Part shown: one piece after another, positions 11,493-22,085 of the stretch
Layout of the letters: each line of letters opens with the position of its first letter
Position numbering within the stretch: position 1 is the stretch's first letter
NCBI GenBank assembly: GCA_016946835.1
Contig: JACVTC010000058.1
Location: forward strand, 140,001 to 204,000
Length of the DNA stretch: 64,000 nucleotides
Reading direction: 5' to 3'
Source: Neocallimastix lanati (nom. inval.)
Taxonomy: Eukaryota; Neocallimastigomycota; Neocallimastigomycetes; Neocallimastigales; Neocallimastigaceae
The notes under the pieces: generated by a model
What the model was told of the DNA's origin: nothing
What the model saw: only the letters and a program-made list of their open reading frames with translations
The model's database searches: none
Translations under genes and position numbers: made by a program

Positions 11493-12473
11493 ATGTTACA
11501 TAAATTTATGACTGGTGCCATTGCTGCAGCCTTATTACTTTCTGGTCAAAGTTATGCTGCTGTTAATGCTTGTCAACAAACTCAGCAACTTAGTGGAGGA
11601 AGAACTATTAGTAACAAGAATGAAGTAGGAAATGCTAATGGAAATTACAAGTACGAAATTTGGAGAGATGGTAATGGAGGTTCTTTGACCCTTTATCCAA
11701 AGGATGCTGCTTTCAAGGCTTCTTGGAATAACTCTGGTGATTTCCTTGGTCGTGTAGGTTTAACATTTAATAAACCAGCTGCTACTAACCTTGGAGGTGA
11801 TCTTGTTGCTAATTATGCTTACAAGAAATCAGGTAGTGATGGAGGTACATATTCTTACATTGGTGTTTATGGTTGGATGGATAATCCAAAGATTGAATAC
11901 TATGTTGTCGATGACTGGATGCATAACAGAGGAGCACCAGGTGGTTCTTACATGGGTTCACAAAAGGGTACTATTAATGTTGATGGTGGAACATATAAGG
12001 TATGGTCAGGACAACGTACAGGACCATCTAAATGGGGTACTACTACTTTCACCCAAATTTTCAGTATTCGTACTAGTGCTCGTCAATGTGGTTCTATTAA
12101 TGTTTCAGAACACTTCAGACAATGGCAAAGATTAGGACTTCGTTTAGGAGGACTTATGGAAGCACAAATATTAGCAGAATCTGGAGGTGGTTCTGGTTCA
12201 GTTGATTTCACTTATGCTACTATTCAAGTTGGAGGACAAGCTTCAAGTAATGCTGCTAGTAACAACAATAACAACAACAATAATAAGAACAATAATAATA
12301 ATAATAACAATTGGAATAACTGGAATAACAATAATAACAACAATAACAACAATAACAAAGGAAATTGCGCAGCTCGTTGGGCACAATGTGGTGGTAGTGG
12401 ATTTAATGGACCAAAATGTTGTTCTCAAGGTACTTGTAAGCAAGTCAGCCAATGGTATTCTCAATGTCAATAA
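11493..12473 (+). CDS. Secreted GH11 endo-1,4-beta-xylanase with CBM1, copy 1
   Basis: Hydrolyses internal beta-1,4 bonds of xylan outside the cell. There are 326 residues and no intron. A signal peptide of about 22 residues ([12 protein letters not shown]) is followed by a GH11 jelly-roll domain at about 27-245. The nucleophile is Glu135 in [11 protein letters not shown] and the acid/base is Glu229 in [11 protein letters not shown]. An Asn-rich linker follows (about 252-290, with two NWNN islands). A fungal CBM1 (292-326) has six Cys, Trp296, Trp321, Tyr322 and the YSQC ending. The start is the ATG after AAGCTAGAAAA. This copy differs from the others at its N-terminus ([10 protein letters not shown]) and has its own 5' flank. 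From memory, XynS20 of Neocallimastix patriciarum has the same GH11-Asn linker-CBM1 plan. No dockerin is present, so the enzyme is probably free rather than cellulosome-bound. Confidence 0.97.
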   Translation: MLHKFMTGAIAAALLLSGQSYAAVNACQQTQQLSGGRTISNKNEVGNANGNYKYEIWRDGNGGSLTLYPKDAAFKASWNNSGDFLGRVGLTFNKPAATNLGGDLVANYAYKKSGSDGGTYSYIGVYGWMDNPKIEYYVVDDWMHNRGAPGGSYMGSQKGTINVDGGTYKVWSGQRTGPSKWGTTTFTQIFSIRTSARQCGSINVSEHFRQWQRLGLRLGGLMEAQILAESGGGSGSVDFTYATIQVGGQASSNAASNNNNNNNNKNNNNNNNNWNNWNNNNNNNNNNNKGNCAARWAQCGGSGFNGPKCCSQGTCKQVSQWYSQCQ

Positions 12474-13640
12474 ATGCCCATAAATTAAAAGTGATTATAA
12501 ATTGTGTATTTTTAAAGTTTATTATTTTTTTTAATTTAATGATTATTAGAAAATAATAAAAATAATTGTATTTTATAAAATAAAAAAATTATAAATAAAA
12601 TAAAATATTATAAAAAATTGTATATTTAATTTTTTTTTTATAAAAAAAAAAAGAAAGATTGAATTTTTAAAAATTTTTTTAAATAAAAAAAATTTTAGAA
12701 AGGTTCAAAAATGAAACATTCTTTGTTTTTATTTTTTTTTTTTTTTTGATAAGTTACTGAGTATTATTAAGTAGTACATTAATTTATATAATAATATAAA
12801 AATTAAATTAGTATTTTTTAAATTTTTTTGAATATTGTTTTATTTTATTTTAATATAAAGATTTTAAAATAACTATTAAAAAAAAATTAATTAATTATTT
12901 AAAGTTTTTAATTTTATACTAATATTTTTTTTTTTTGAAAATATTAAAAATTTAAGAAGACACTAATATTTTTTTTTTTTTTTTGAAATAGTATTTAAAA
13001 TGGAACTTTTATAAAATTTTTTATAATTTATTTAATTTTGAAATGGTAAATTTTTTGTTTATTTAGGAAAAAAATAATTATTATTGTTTTGAATATTTTT
13101 TTATTTTAATACAAAAATAATTGATATATTCTAAAGATAATTTTATTCATAATTTATATATATATATATATATACATTTATATATATATATAAACAATGA
13201 ATAAACAATAATATTATAATTTCATTATATATATATAAACTATTAATAAAATTCATATATTTTAATTAGTGATTTTCTTCTAAATAAGTTGTATTCATTT
13301 TTACAACTATTTTTATGAAACAAAAATAAATACAAATTATACAAATGTAAATCACTAATTAAAATCCTATAAGTCTAAATTATATATAAATGTTTTTAAA
13401 ATATAATTTTATTAATAAAAAAATTTTATAAAAAAAAGTTTAAAAATTATATATAAAATTTTTATAAAAAAAAGTTTAAAAATTATATATAAAATTTTTA
13501 ACTCAATCAACTCTAATATTATTAAAAAAGTTTTAATATTATAAATTATTTCAAAAAAAAAAAAAAAAAAAAATTTTTTTTTTTATAATATTAGAGCTTA
13601 GTTAAAAATTTTATATATAATTTTTATTTTTTTTTTTTTT
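12474..13640. other. Spacer downstream of xylanase 1
   Basis: The first several hundred bases (AT-rich, with poly-A and AATAAA-like signals) are homologous to the flanks after copies 2 and 3. It contains a small terminal-inverted-repeat structure at 13259-13365 (annotated separately) and an inverted repeat of about 45-bp arms at 13480-13530 and 13575-13625. Two tandem copies of a segment with AAAAAAAGTTTAAAAATTAT lie at about 13425-13500. Confidence 0.6.
13259..13365. mobile_element. Short TIR element, about 107 bp
   Basis: Perfect 16-bp inverted ends: TTTTAATTAGTGATTT at 13259 and AAATCACTAATTAAAA at 13350. A diverged counterpart ends with the same AAATCACTAATTAAAATCCT at about 23855 in the copy-3 spacer. 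No coding sequence; probably a MITE carried along by the duplication. Confidence 0.6.
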
Positions 13641-13917
13641 AATTTTTTTTTTCTTTTTTACACCGCACTTATTTTCAACACCCCAATATATATATATAAT
13701 ATATATATATATTTTATTTCTGGTGTGTACCGCCCTTTAGTACCCTGAAGGCAAGGGAATATTAAGGTAGTCACGTCACAATAACCGTATGTTTCGCATT
13801 GATGGATATTTTTCTTTTGGACAGCCTTACTGAGTATTCAGTATTGGCTCTCTGAAATACATATTATGCGCTTTTTTCTTAGAGTTTTTTTCCAATTCTT
13901 AACTCTCCTTTGAAGCA

Positions 13918-14215
13918 AGACGAATCTAGTACATTTCGAAATGTGGCGTATTTTATATGTGACGTGACTTGTTTTTTAATAATTATATAAATAATAATTA
14001 AATAAATAATAAATATTCTTTTTTTATATATAATTTATTAATATTCAATTATAAAAATAATTTTTTATTTTTTATAATTCTTTTTTTAATAGAATATATT
14101 ATTATTTCTTTTGAAATAACAATAAATTATATATTTATTTATGATTGTATAGAATATCTTTAAAAATGTATGGCTTTATTTTAATATGTATATAAGCTAC
14201 ATTGCGAAATGCACG
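13918..14215 (-). mobile_element. Foldback MITE-2, spacer 1 (inverted relative to spacer 3)
   Basis: Ends are ACGAATCTAGTACATTTCG on the left and GCGAAATGCACGATCC on the right. The flanks carry a short duplication (GAAGCAAG on the left, AGCAAG on the right) within SINE sequence. The reverse complement of this element aligns along its length with the element at 24302-24640, including CATACATTTTTAA and an AATATATTCTATTAAAAAA core. It is therefore the same element in opposite orientation at the same site. Confidence 0.8.
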
Positions 14216-14264
14216 ATCCCCAGCAAGAACATTATAACATAACCCAATGATATACGTACAGAGA

Positions 14265-14461
14265 ATGTGTTGCATTTCTAAATGTGGCTTATAAATATAA
14301 TTTATATAATAATTTAATGCACAACATCTTTAATTTTTTTAAATAATTGTAAATAAATAAATAAATAAATAAATATGGGTTTTTTTAATAATCATTTTAT
14401 AATTGTCACTTTAAAAAAAAAGAATTAAAAAAAAAATAATAAATTAAATAAAAAAAAAGAA

Positions 14462-14498
<37 letters not shown>

Positions 14499-15005
14499 AA
14501 ATTAAATAGAAAAAAAAAGAATTAAATAAATAAATGATAAATTAAATAAATAAATGATAAATTAAATAAATAATAATTAAATATATTTTTTTTAAAAAAT
14601 AAAAAAAAGGAAAAAAAATCCAAAAATTGAAAAAGTGAAAGAAATAGAGGAAAAGAACAAATTATTATAAATAAAAAATATAATTTATACCTATAATATT
14701 ATTATTAAACATTTCATTATTATTTTAACAAGAGATAATAAAATATATCATTAAAATTAAATATTTTATTATTATATTAACAAAGAATACTATTAAATGA
14801 TATTATTATTTTTGCAAAAAATTATTAAATTATATCTTTAAAATTCAGTATTTTTTGTTAAAATAATAAATAATAAAATATTTAAATATTTCTTTATTTA
14901 TTTATTATAATTTAAGCCATATTTATATAAACAATATATTAAAATACACCACTTTTTATTTAAGCCACGTTCTGAATTGCAATGTTCCGAAATACAATAC
15001 TCCCA
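14265..15005. mobile_element. Foldback MITE-1, spacer 1
   Basis: The left end has TTGCATTTCTAAATGTGGCT and the right end has AAGCCACGTTCTGAATTGCA followed by TTCCGAAATACAATACTCCC, an inverse arrangement. It interrupts the SINE-like repeat. The interior holds AT-rich DNA (14700-14900) that reappears around the LINE in the copy-2 spacer. A shorter version is at 24675-24890. No ORF. Confidence 0.65.
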
Positions 15006-15215
15006 TGTATTAGCCGTATTAACTCCCTTAGCTATTACATATTAGAATGATTACTTTTTAGTAGAATATATTAACATGGACACATGGTATGCCCCCATAT
15101 TCTGGAAATTCCCTCATAAATATATTAAATGACAGTACTTGCGCAACCCTCTCAGGCCTACAAATTATAATAGTATTCATCTATATTACATTGACTACTA
15201 ACAAGGTTAGAGGTT

Positions 15216-16239
15216 TTATTAAGAAAAACTGTAATATCATAAAAATACATTTTTTTTAAAATAATTTTTGAATTTTACAAAGGTTAAAGTTTAAAATAAT
15301 TGAAGTAAAAATAATTATATTTATTTGAATTTTAATAATTAAATAATAGTTAATCATGATAATGATAATAGTTCAATTCACATGAATAAAATTAATATAT
15401 CTATTTTATTGTGTTACTGTAAATTTATTAATTTTCTTTTTTTTATTTTATTTTATTTTTTATATTATTTTTATTAATTTTTTTATTTTATTTTTTTATT
15501 GCATTGTTTTTTTTAGTGATTCAATTTAAAATACTATTTAATTATATTTAAAATAAATTTTATGATCATATTATTACTTATTTTTCCCAAATTAGTAAAA
15601 ATTTGGTTTGGTAAGATATCTTAATTTTATTAAAATTAAATAAAATTTAAATTCCTTATTTATTTTCATTTATTTTCATTTATTAACATTATTAATTATA
15701 ATAATATTATTAAAATATATTATATAATATATTAAAATAAGTAATTTTTAAGATTTAGGATTGAATAATGGAATATTTTTAATTATTAATTTAATTGAAT
15801 AAAATTTTATAAACAAATATTGATTGTAAATATGATATTATTGAACTTTATTTATTATGGAATTTATATTTTATTTATTTAAAATAAAAAATCTTATTAT
15901 TTATAAAATATATTAAAATATATTTTAATATTTTAATATTTTAATTAATATTTATATATATAAATTTTTTTTTGATTCGTCTATATCTATCAATTAAAAA
16001 GTTTATTTATTATAATATAATTTCTAATAGCCATTTAAAAAAAAAATATAAAATCCAAAAAAAACTCTAGAACTTTTTTTAATTTCAATTAAAAATAGGA
16101 ATATTTATTATATAAATATATAATAAATAATTTTTATTTTGCAGTATATTTTATTGTTCATAAAAAGAAGGTATATTGTAAATATAGAATAAAATTTATA
16201 GTTTTATTTTAAATTATATCGATAAAAAAAAATAGGAAA
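15216..16239. promoter_or_regulatory. Shared 5' flank of xylanase 2
   Basis: About 1 kb that is closely repeated upstream of copies 3 (20300-22085, with extra sequence) and 4 (25130-26229). The last stretch before ATG is almost identical in all three (TTGTAAATATAGAATAAAAT, then a GATA-containing A-rich leader and AGGAAAATG). Conservation suggests that the promoter was duplicated with the gene. No defined regulator site can be named. Confidence 0.6.
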
Positions 16240-17031
16240 ATGTTTCGCAAATTTATGACTGGTGCCGTTGCTGCAGCCTTATTACTTTCTGGTCAAAGTT
16301 ATGCTGCTGTTAATGCTTGTCAACAAACTCAACAACTTAGTGGAGGAAGAACTATTAGCAATAAGAATGAAGTAGGAAATGCTAATGGAAATTACAAGTA
16401 CGAAATTTGGAGAGATGGTAATGGAGGTTCTTTGACTCTTTATCCAAAGGACGCTGCTTTCAAGGCTTCTTGGAATAACTCTGGTGATTTCCTTGGTCGT
16501 GTTGGTTTAACATTTAATAAACCAGCCGCTACTAACCTTGGAGGTGATCTTGTTGCTAATTATGCTTACAAGAAATCAGGTAGTGATGGAGGTACATATT
16601 CTTATATTGGTGTTTATGGTTGGATGGATAATCCAAAGATTGAATACTATGTTGTCGATGACTGGATGCATAACAGAGGAGCACCAGGTGGTTCTTACAT
16701 GGGTTCACAAAAGGGTATTATTAATGTTGATGGTGGAACATATAAGGTATGGTCAGGACAACGTACAGGACCATCTAAATGGGGTACTACTACTTTCACC
16801 CAAATTTTCAGTATTCGTACTAGTGCTCGTCAATGTGGTTCTATTAATGTTTCAGAACACTTCAGACAATGGCAAAGATTAGGACTTCGTTTAGGAGGAC
16901 TTATGGAAGCACAAATATTAGCAGAATCTGGAGGTGGTTCTGGTTCAGTTGATTTCACTTATGCTACTATTCAAGTTGGAGGACAAGCTTCAAGTAATGC
17001 TAGTAATAACAACAACAACAATAATAAGAAC

Positions 17032-17063
<32 letters not shown>

Positions 17064-17250
17064 TTGGAACAACTGGAACAATAACAATAACAACAACAAT
17101 AATAAAAATAACAATAACAACAACAATAATAATAACAAAAATTGCGCAGCTCGTTGGGCACAATGTGGTGGTAGTGGATTTAATGGACCAAAATGTTGTT
17201 CTCAAGGTACTTGTAAACAAATTAACCAATGGTATTCTCAATGTCAATAA
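16240..17250 (+). CDS. Secreted GH11 xylanase with CBM1, copy 2
   Basis: 336 residues, same plan as copy 1: signal peptide (starts [10 protein letters not shown]), GH11 domain with Glu135 and Glu229, Asn-rich linker, and CBM1 with six Cys and WYSQCQ end. It differs from copies 1, 3 and 4 by Ile for Thr at residue 160. The linker is the longest of the four, with two Lys-punctuated Asn blocks around NWNNWNN encoded by AAT/AAC repeats. The catalytic domain is otherwise the same, and even synonymous positions are mostly shared with its neighbours. That points to recent duplication or gene conversion. Expected to be secreted and to bind cellulose while acting on xylan. Confidence 0.97.
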
Positions 17251-17845
17251 ATGCCTATGAATTAAAAGTGATTTATAATTTGTATATCTTATGTTTATTG
17301 TTTTTTAATTTAATAATTATTATAAAGTAATGTATTTAAAAGAATAAAAATATATGAATAAAAATAAAATATTATAAAAAATTAAATATTTATGTATTTT
17401 TTTTATACGAAATAAAATATTGAACCTTAAAAATATTATTTTTTAAATAAAGAATAACTTTGAAAGTCTAAAAATGAAACATTCTATATTTATTTTATGA
17501 TAAACCACTGAGTATTATTATATTACTATATAAAAATTAAATAAAATAAAATATTATTTAAAAGAATTTAAAAATGTGCATTTAATATAAAGGTTTTAAA
17601 AATTTTTAAAAAAATATTTTACAAAACTAATAAAAAAATTTATTAAGTATTTAAACTTTTAAATATGTATATAAAAAATAATTAATTTTATAAGTTAAAT
17701 TTAAGTAGAAATTAATAATTTTTTTTTTTCGAAATAGTATTTAATAGGAAAGTTTTATTATTAAATATTTCAATATTATTTTAACAAGAGATAATAAAAT
17801 ATATAATTAAAATTAAATATTTTATTATTATATTAACAAAGAATA
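17251..17845. other. Spacer after xylanase 2, with internal deletion
   Basis: Follows the same 3' flank as copy 1 until about 17740 (TTTCGAAATAGTATTTAA). It then jumps to sequence equivalent to about 14700 of spacer 1 (TTTTAACAAGAGATAATAAA). The equivalent of about 1.7 kb, including the SINE 3' half and MITE-2, is missing. Confidence 0.65.
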
Positions 17846-19826
17846 TTACTAAATTATATCATTATGGAGTACGCGGTAAATGTTTTGATTTTCTTTGTAA
17901 TTTATATACTTCATCTAAAGCACGTGCTCGATTTGCTTCAATGTTATCAAATGAATTTCCTATTAAAAGAGGTGTTCGTCAAGGTTGTCCTTTATCTCCA
18001 ATCTTATTCAATTTATTCATCAATGATATACTAAATGACTGTGAAAAGTATGGTGTTAATGTTGGAAGAAAAAAGTGTTGTGGTGGACTCTTTGCTGATG
18101 ATGTTGTTCTCATTGCTCCAAATGCAAAAAATTTAGAAAAATTATTAAAAAAGGTACATAAATGGGCTAATTTAAATGAAATGACTTTTGGTATTGAAAA
18201 GTGTGCAACTATGGTTATAAAACCAATGAACTTCCAACCTCCTCCAAACTATAGTGATCCAACCTTCTATTTAGGAAAGAATGATATTCCTAAAGTTTCT
18301 AGTTATGTCTATCTTGGTATTCCTTTTTCAGATGATCTCCTTCTAGAACACATTATATCTCACATGCATTTTAAAGTTAGAAAATCCCTTCTTTCATTTA
18401 CACGTTTCTTTTCAAATAAACTTATTCCTATTGTATACAAGAAAAAAGTTCTTCAATTCTTTGTTATTAGTAAAGTAATTTATTATTCTCCTTTACTTGG
18501 TTCAAACAAATCTAGAACGGCTAGAATTCAAACATTAATTAATACTGGTCTATTTTGGTGTATCGGTTCCTTCTCTAAAAATGGTAAAACAAATACAGAA
18601 AACAATGACTATATTAGACATAATTCAACAATGAGTACTTATGCTTTATCTCGAGATCTAAGCATCCCTCCTATTGCTGGTATCTGCGCAGCCTTACAGA
18701 TTAAATCATTTGCAAAATGGAGTAAATCAAACTGTATCATAAAGGATCTTATAAAATCTATTCCCAAAATGCCTTATTATTCCTGGACTAAAGAATCTAG
18801 AACACTATATAAAAAAATCAAAAAATATAAATGTGTAAAATATGACGATATTATAGAACGTTACTGGAAATCAGTTTCCAGATTTCAAGGTATTAAAGGT
18901 CAAAACTACGATAGTAACAAGTTCTCAAACAATAAAGCTATAATAATGCTTAGCTTAAAATATCCCCAATTCAACTTAGGATTTTCGTGGATTATACGTT
19001 TACGCTGTGGTTATAAATACAATACTACTATTGCTATTAGAATGGGTAGAGTTTCAGAAGATTGTCCAAAGTCCTGCCCATGTTGTGGTGAAGGTAATCA
19101 ATCTTTTGAACATTGGATTTTTAAATGCGATGCTCTTGCATCTTTTAGATGGAATTCTTTAAATTTCATCGATGATCTCTATGTTTTATTCCTTAGGAAG
19201 ATTAGAGCGTTTAATCCTCTTTCTTCCTATGACTCTATTTCTGATTTTGAAGATTATATCAATCATTATATATACTTGTTCCTTCTTGGTGGGACTTTAG
19301 TTTTAAATGAACTACATTTCGATAGTGGGGAACAGAGACATTTAAATGAACTACTTTTCAAAGGTTCATCTGAGTCATCTGTTCCAAAAATTGTGGGCTT
19401 GGCGGAATTCTTAACAAATGCAATACCTATCATAAGTAGTTCGTTTGAGCTATTATTTGATAGGTATTGCAAAATATCAAACTTAACCAAGAGCGTCGAC
19501 CTCGTACTGATAAGGCATAATGAAAATACAGGATTATCATCTATTACTACGAAGGGTGATTCTCGCCCTAGTAGCTCAATAAATGATGAATCCGGGGAGA
19601 GTTTAGTGGACACCACACTATCTATTTTAAGGATGTTACTTCTAAATTTTATTTCTTTTTTATTTGATAGGAAGGGTAAAATTCCAGCATAGTACAACTT
19701 GCCGAAATACATAGTATTTTCGAGCTTTTTTATTTTTTATTTTTTAATTTCTAATGTACTTTTCACCTACATGTATTTTTTAAAATAAAATTTAATAAAG
19801 TTTTTGGAAGTGTATTCTCTTCCCTG

Positions 19827-19862
<36 letters not shown>
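17846..19862 (+). mobile_element. 5'-truncated LINE with poly(A) and 14-bp target-site duplication
   Basis: Flanked by ATTAACAAAGAATA at 17832-17845 and again at 19863-19876, with a pure A run (about 19830-19862) just before the second copy. It begins directly inside reverse transcriptase coding sequence (TKLYHYGVRGKC), so it is 5'-truncated. Its 3' UTR ends CTTCCCTGTCTAAAA. Two further truncated copies of this tail are in the window: 21825-21850 and 43055-43195 (reverse). Confidence 0.92.
17848..19692 (+). pseudogene. LINE reverse transcriptase, C-terminal part
   Basis: Open without a stop for about 614 codons, but missing the N-terminal endonuclease and the first reverse transcriptase blocks because of 5' truncation. 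Visible motifs: YGVRGKC, then GVRQGCPLSPILFNLFIND, then the catalytic FADDVVLIA box (FADD in place of YADD), and the thumb region. Near the C-terminus is a zinc-finger-like CPCCGEGNQSFEHWIFKC of the kind found after the RT in non-LTR retrotransposons. Lack of any interruption suggests recent insertion. It cannot retrotranspose by itself. The clade (for example L1/Tx1-like or other) is not decided by inspection. Confidence 0.9.
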
Positions 19863-19865
<3 letters not shown>

Positions 19866-19876
19866 AACAAAGAATA

Positions 19877-22085
19877 CTATTAAATATTATTATTATTTTA
19901 GCAAAAAATTATTAAAATATATCTTTAAAATTCAGTATTTTTTGTTAAAATAATAGATAATAAAATATTTAAATATTTCTTTTTTTCTTTATTATAATTT
20001 AAACCATATTTATATAACTGATATATTACAGCACGCCACTTATTATTTATGCATGTTAATATAATACTCTTATGCATTAGTTGTATTAGCTCTCTTAGCA
20101 ATTACATATTAGTCAGAATGATTGCTTTTTAGTAGAATATATCTATATTACTTTAGTAGAATATATCAACATGGATAAATGGTATGCCCCATATACTAGG
20201 AATTCTCTCATAAATATATTAAATGAAAGTACTTGCGCAACCCTCTCAGAACTACAAGTTATGATAGTATTCATCTATATTATACTGACTACCAACCAGG
20301 ATAAAAGTTTTATGAAGATTAACTATAATATTATAAAAATACAATTTTTTTAAAATAATTTTTGAATTTTATAAAGGTTAAAGTTTAAAATAATTGAAGT
20401 AAAAATAATTATATTTATTTGAATTTTTATAATTAAATAATAGTTAATCATGACAATAGTTCAATTCACATGAATAAAATCAATATATCTATTTTATTGT
20501 GTTACTGTAAATTTATTAATTTTCTTTTTTTTATTTTATTTTATTTTTTATATTATTTTTATTAATTTTTTTATTTTATTTTTTTGTTGCATTATTTTTT
20601 TTAGAGATTTCAATTTAAAATACTATTTAATTATATTTAAAATGAATTTTATGGTCATATTATTACTTATTTTTCCAAAATTAGTAAAAATTTGGTTTGG
20701 TTGAATTTCTAAATTTTTTATTAAAATTAAATAAATTTTAAATTCCTTATTTATTTTCATTTATTTTCATTTATTAACATTATTAATTATAATAATATTA
20801 TTAAAATATATTATATAATATATTAAAATAAGTAATTTTTAAGATTTAGGATTGAACAATGGAATATTTTTAATTATTAATTTAATTTAATAAATTTTTA
20901 TAAACAATTTATTAATTATAAATATATAATTTTTGAACTTTATTTATTACGGAAATACTAATAATATAGATTATTTTTATTTTAATATAAAAATAATATA
21001 TATTTTATTTATTTAAAAATAAAAAATCTTATTATTTATGAAATATATTAAAATATATTTATATATATTAATATTTGATATAAAATGACCATAAAAACCT
21101 TAATTATTAATAAAGTTTATTTATTAATAATTACATTAAAATAAATTAATAATTCAGTTGAAGCTATATGATATAAATTAAACATGAATTAATATAATGT
21201 GATGAAAATAAAATTATGTAAAGACATAAAATTATACAAGAACATAAAATTAATGTAAAATAAAATTCATAAATTAAATTTTAAGTGTGTTAAAATTTAA
21301 AATAATAAAAATAATAAAAAGAAATTGTAAATTATTTTCTTTGTTTTATTATATATAATATTAATTATATAAATAATTATTATTTTATATTTTATTATTT
21401 ATAATAAATTTCTTATATTTTATTTTAAATATTTTAATATATATTTTATTTTATACTCTTAAATGAAATACTTTAAATACTTAATAGGTATTATAATTGA
21501 GTAAATAGTTTAGAATGAATTAGGAATATAAAAATATGATTAATTTTTTATAATTATTCTTTGAAAGTTTTTTGCCATTTTATCTAATAATTTTTATATT
21601 TTCAATTAAATAATTATTAAATACGTGTATTGAATAAATTATGATTACTTTTAAATAATAAATAAAAAATATTAAACTAAATAAACGTAAATCATAAATA
21701 AAATTTCTCCCAACAAGATATTGTCAGTTATTTATCATATTTTAATTAATATTAACATATATAAATTTTTTTGATTCGTCTATATATATCATAATATTAA
21801 AAAGTTTATTTATTATAATGTAATATTCTTCCCTGTCTAAAAAAAAAAAATTATAATTTAATTTTAATGGCTATTGAAAAAAAAAAAAAAAAGATATAAA
21901 ATCCAAAAAAATCTCTGAAACTTTTTTAATTTCAATAAAAAATAGAAATAATTATTATATATAGATATATAAATTATTTTTATTTTGTTGTATATTTTAT
22001 ATTTTGTAAAAAAAGTTTATTGTAAATATAGAATAAAATTTATAGTTTTATTTTAAATTATATTGATAAAAAAAAAAATAGGAAA
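19877..22085. other. Spacer between the LINE and xylanase 3
   Basis: Continues MITE-1 sequence (to about 20060), then a SINE-like fragment on the minus strand (20085-20300, with ACTTGCGCAACCCTCTCAG), then the shared 5' flank of the xylanases. There is an additional unshared block at about 21090-21740. The 60-codon ORF at 20171 lies in the SINE fragment and is not a gene. Confidence 0.65.
21825..21850 (+). mobile_element. Micro-insertion of a LINE 3' tip
   Basis: ATTCTTCCCTGTCTAAAAAA (followed by more A) equals the last bases of the LINE at 17846-19862 plus poly(A). It is flanked by TTATAATGTAAT (21813-21824) and TTATAATTTAAT (21851-21862). The equivalent flanks of copy 2 (about 16009-16020) and copy 4 (about 26000-26012) hold a single TTATAATATAAT, the empty site. 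Confidence 0.85.

Larger units (their letters stand above)
13650..15215 (-). mobile_element. SINE-like repeat interrupted by two MITEs
   Basis: Read on the minus strand, the repeat continues 15215 to about 15005, then resumes at about 14262-14216, then 13917-13650, and ends at CGGTGTGTACC next to an A-rich tail. The pieces line up in order with the uninterrupted copies at 3785-4332 and 51935-52200, so the two intervening blocks are later insertions. The 5' tRNA-like head is not visible here. Confidence 0.7.

Noticed and set aside
11791-12483. Second- and third-frame ORFs within each xylanase copy, and antisense frames over the linkers
   Set aside because: They are frame shadows repeated in all four copies because the true gene is conserved; composition is not protein-like.
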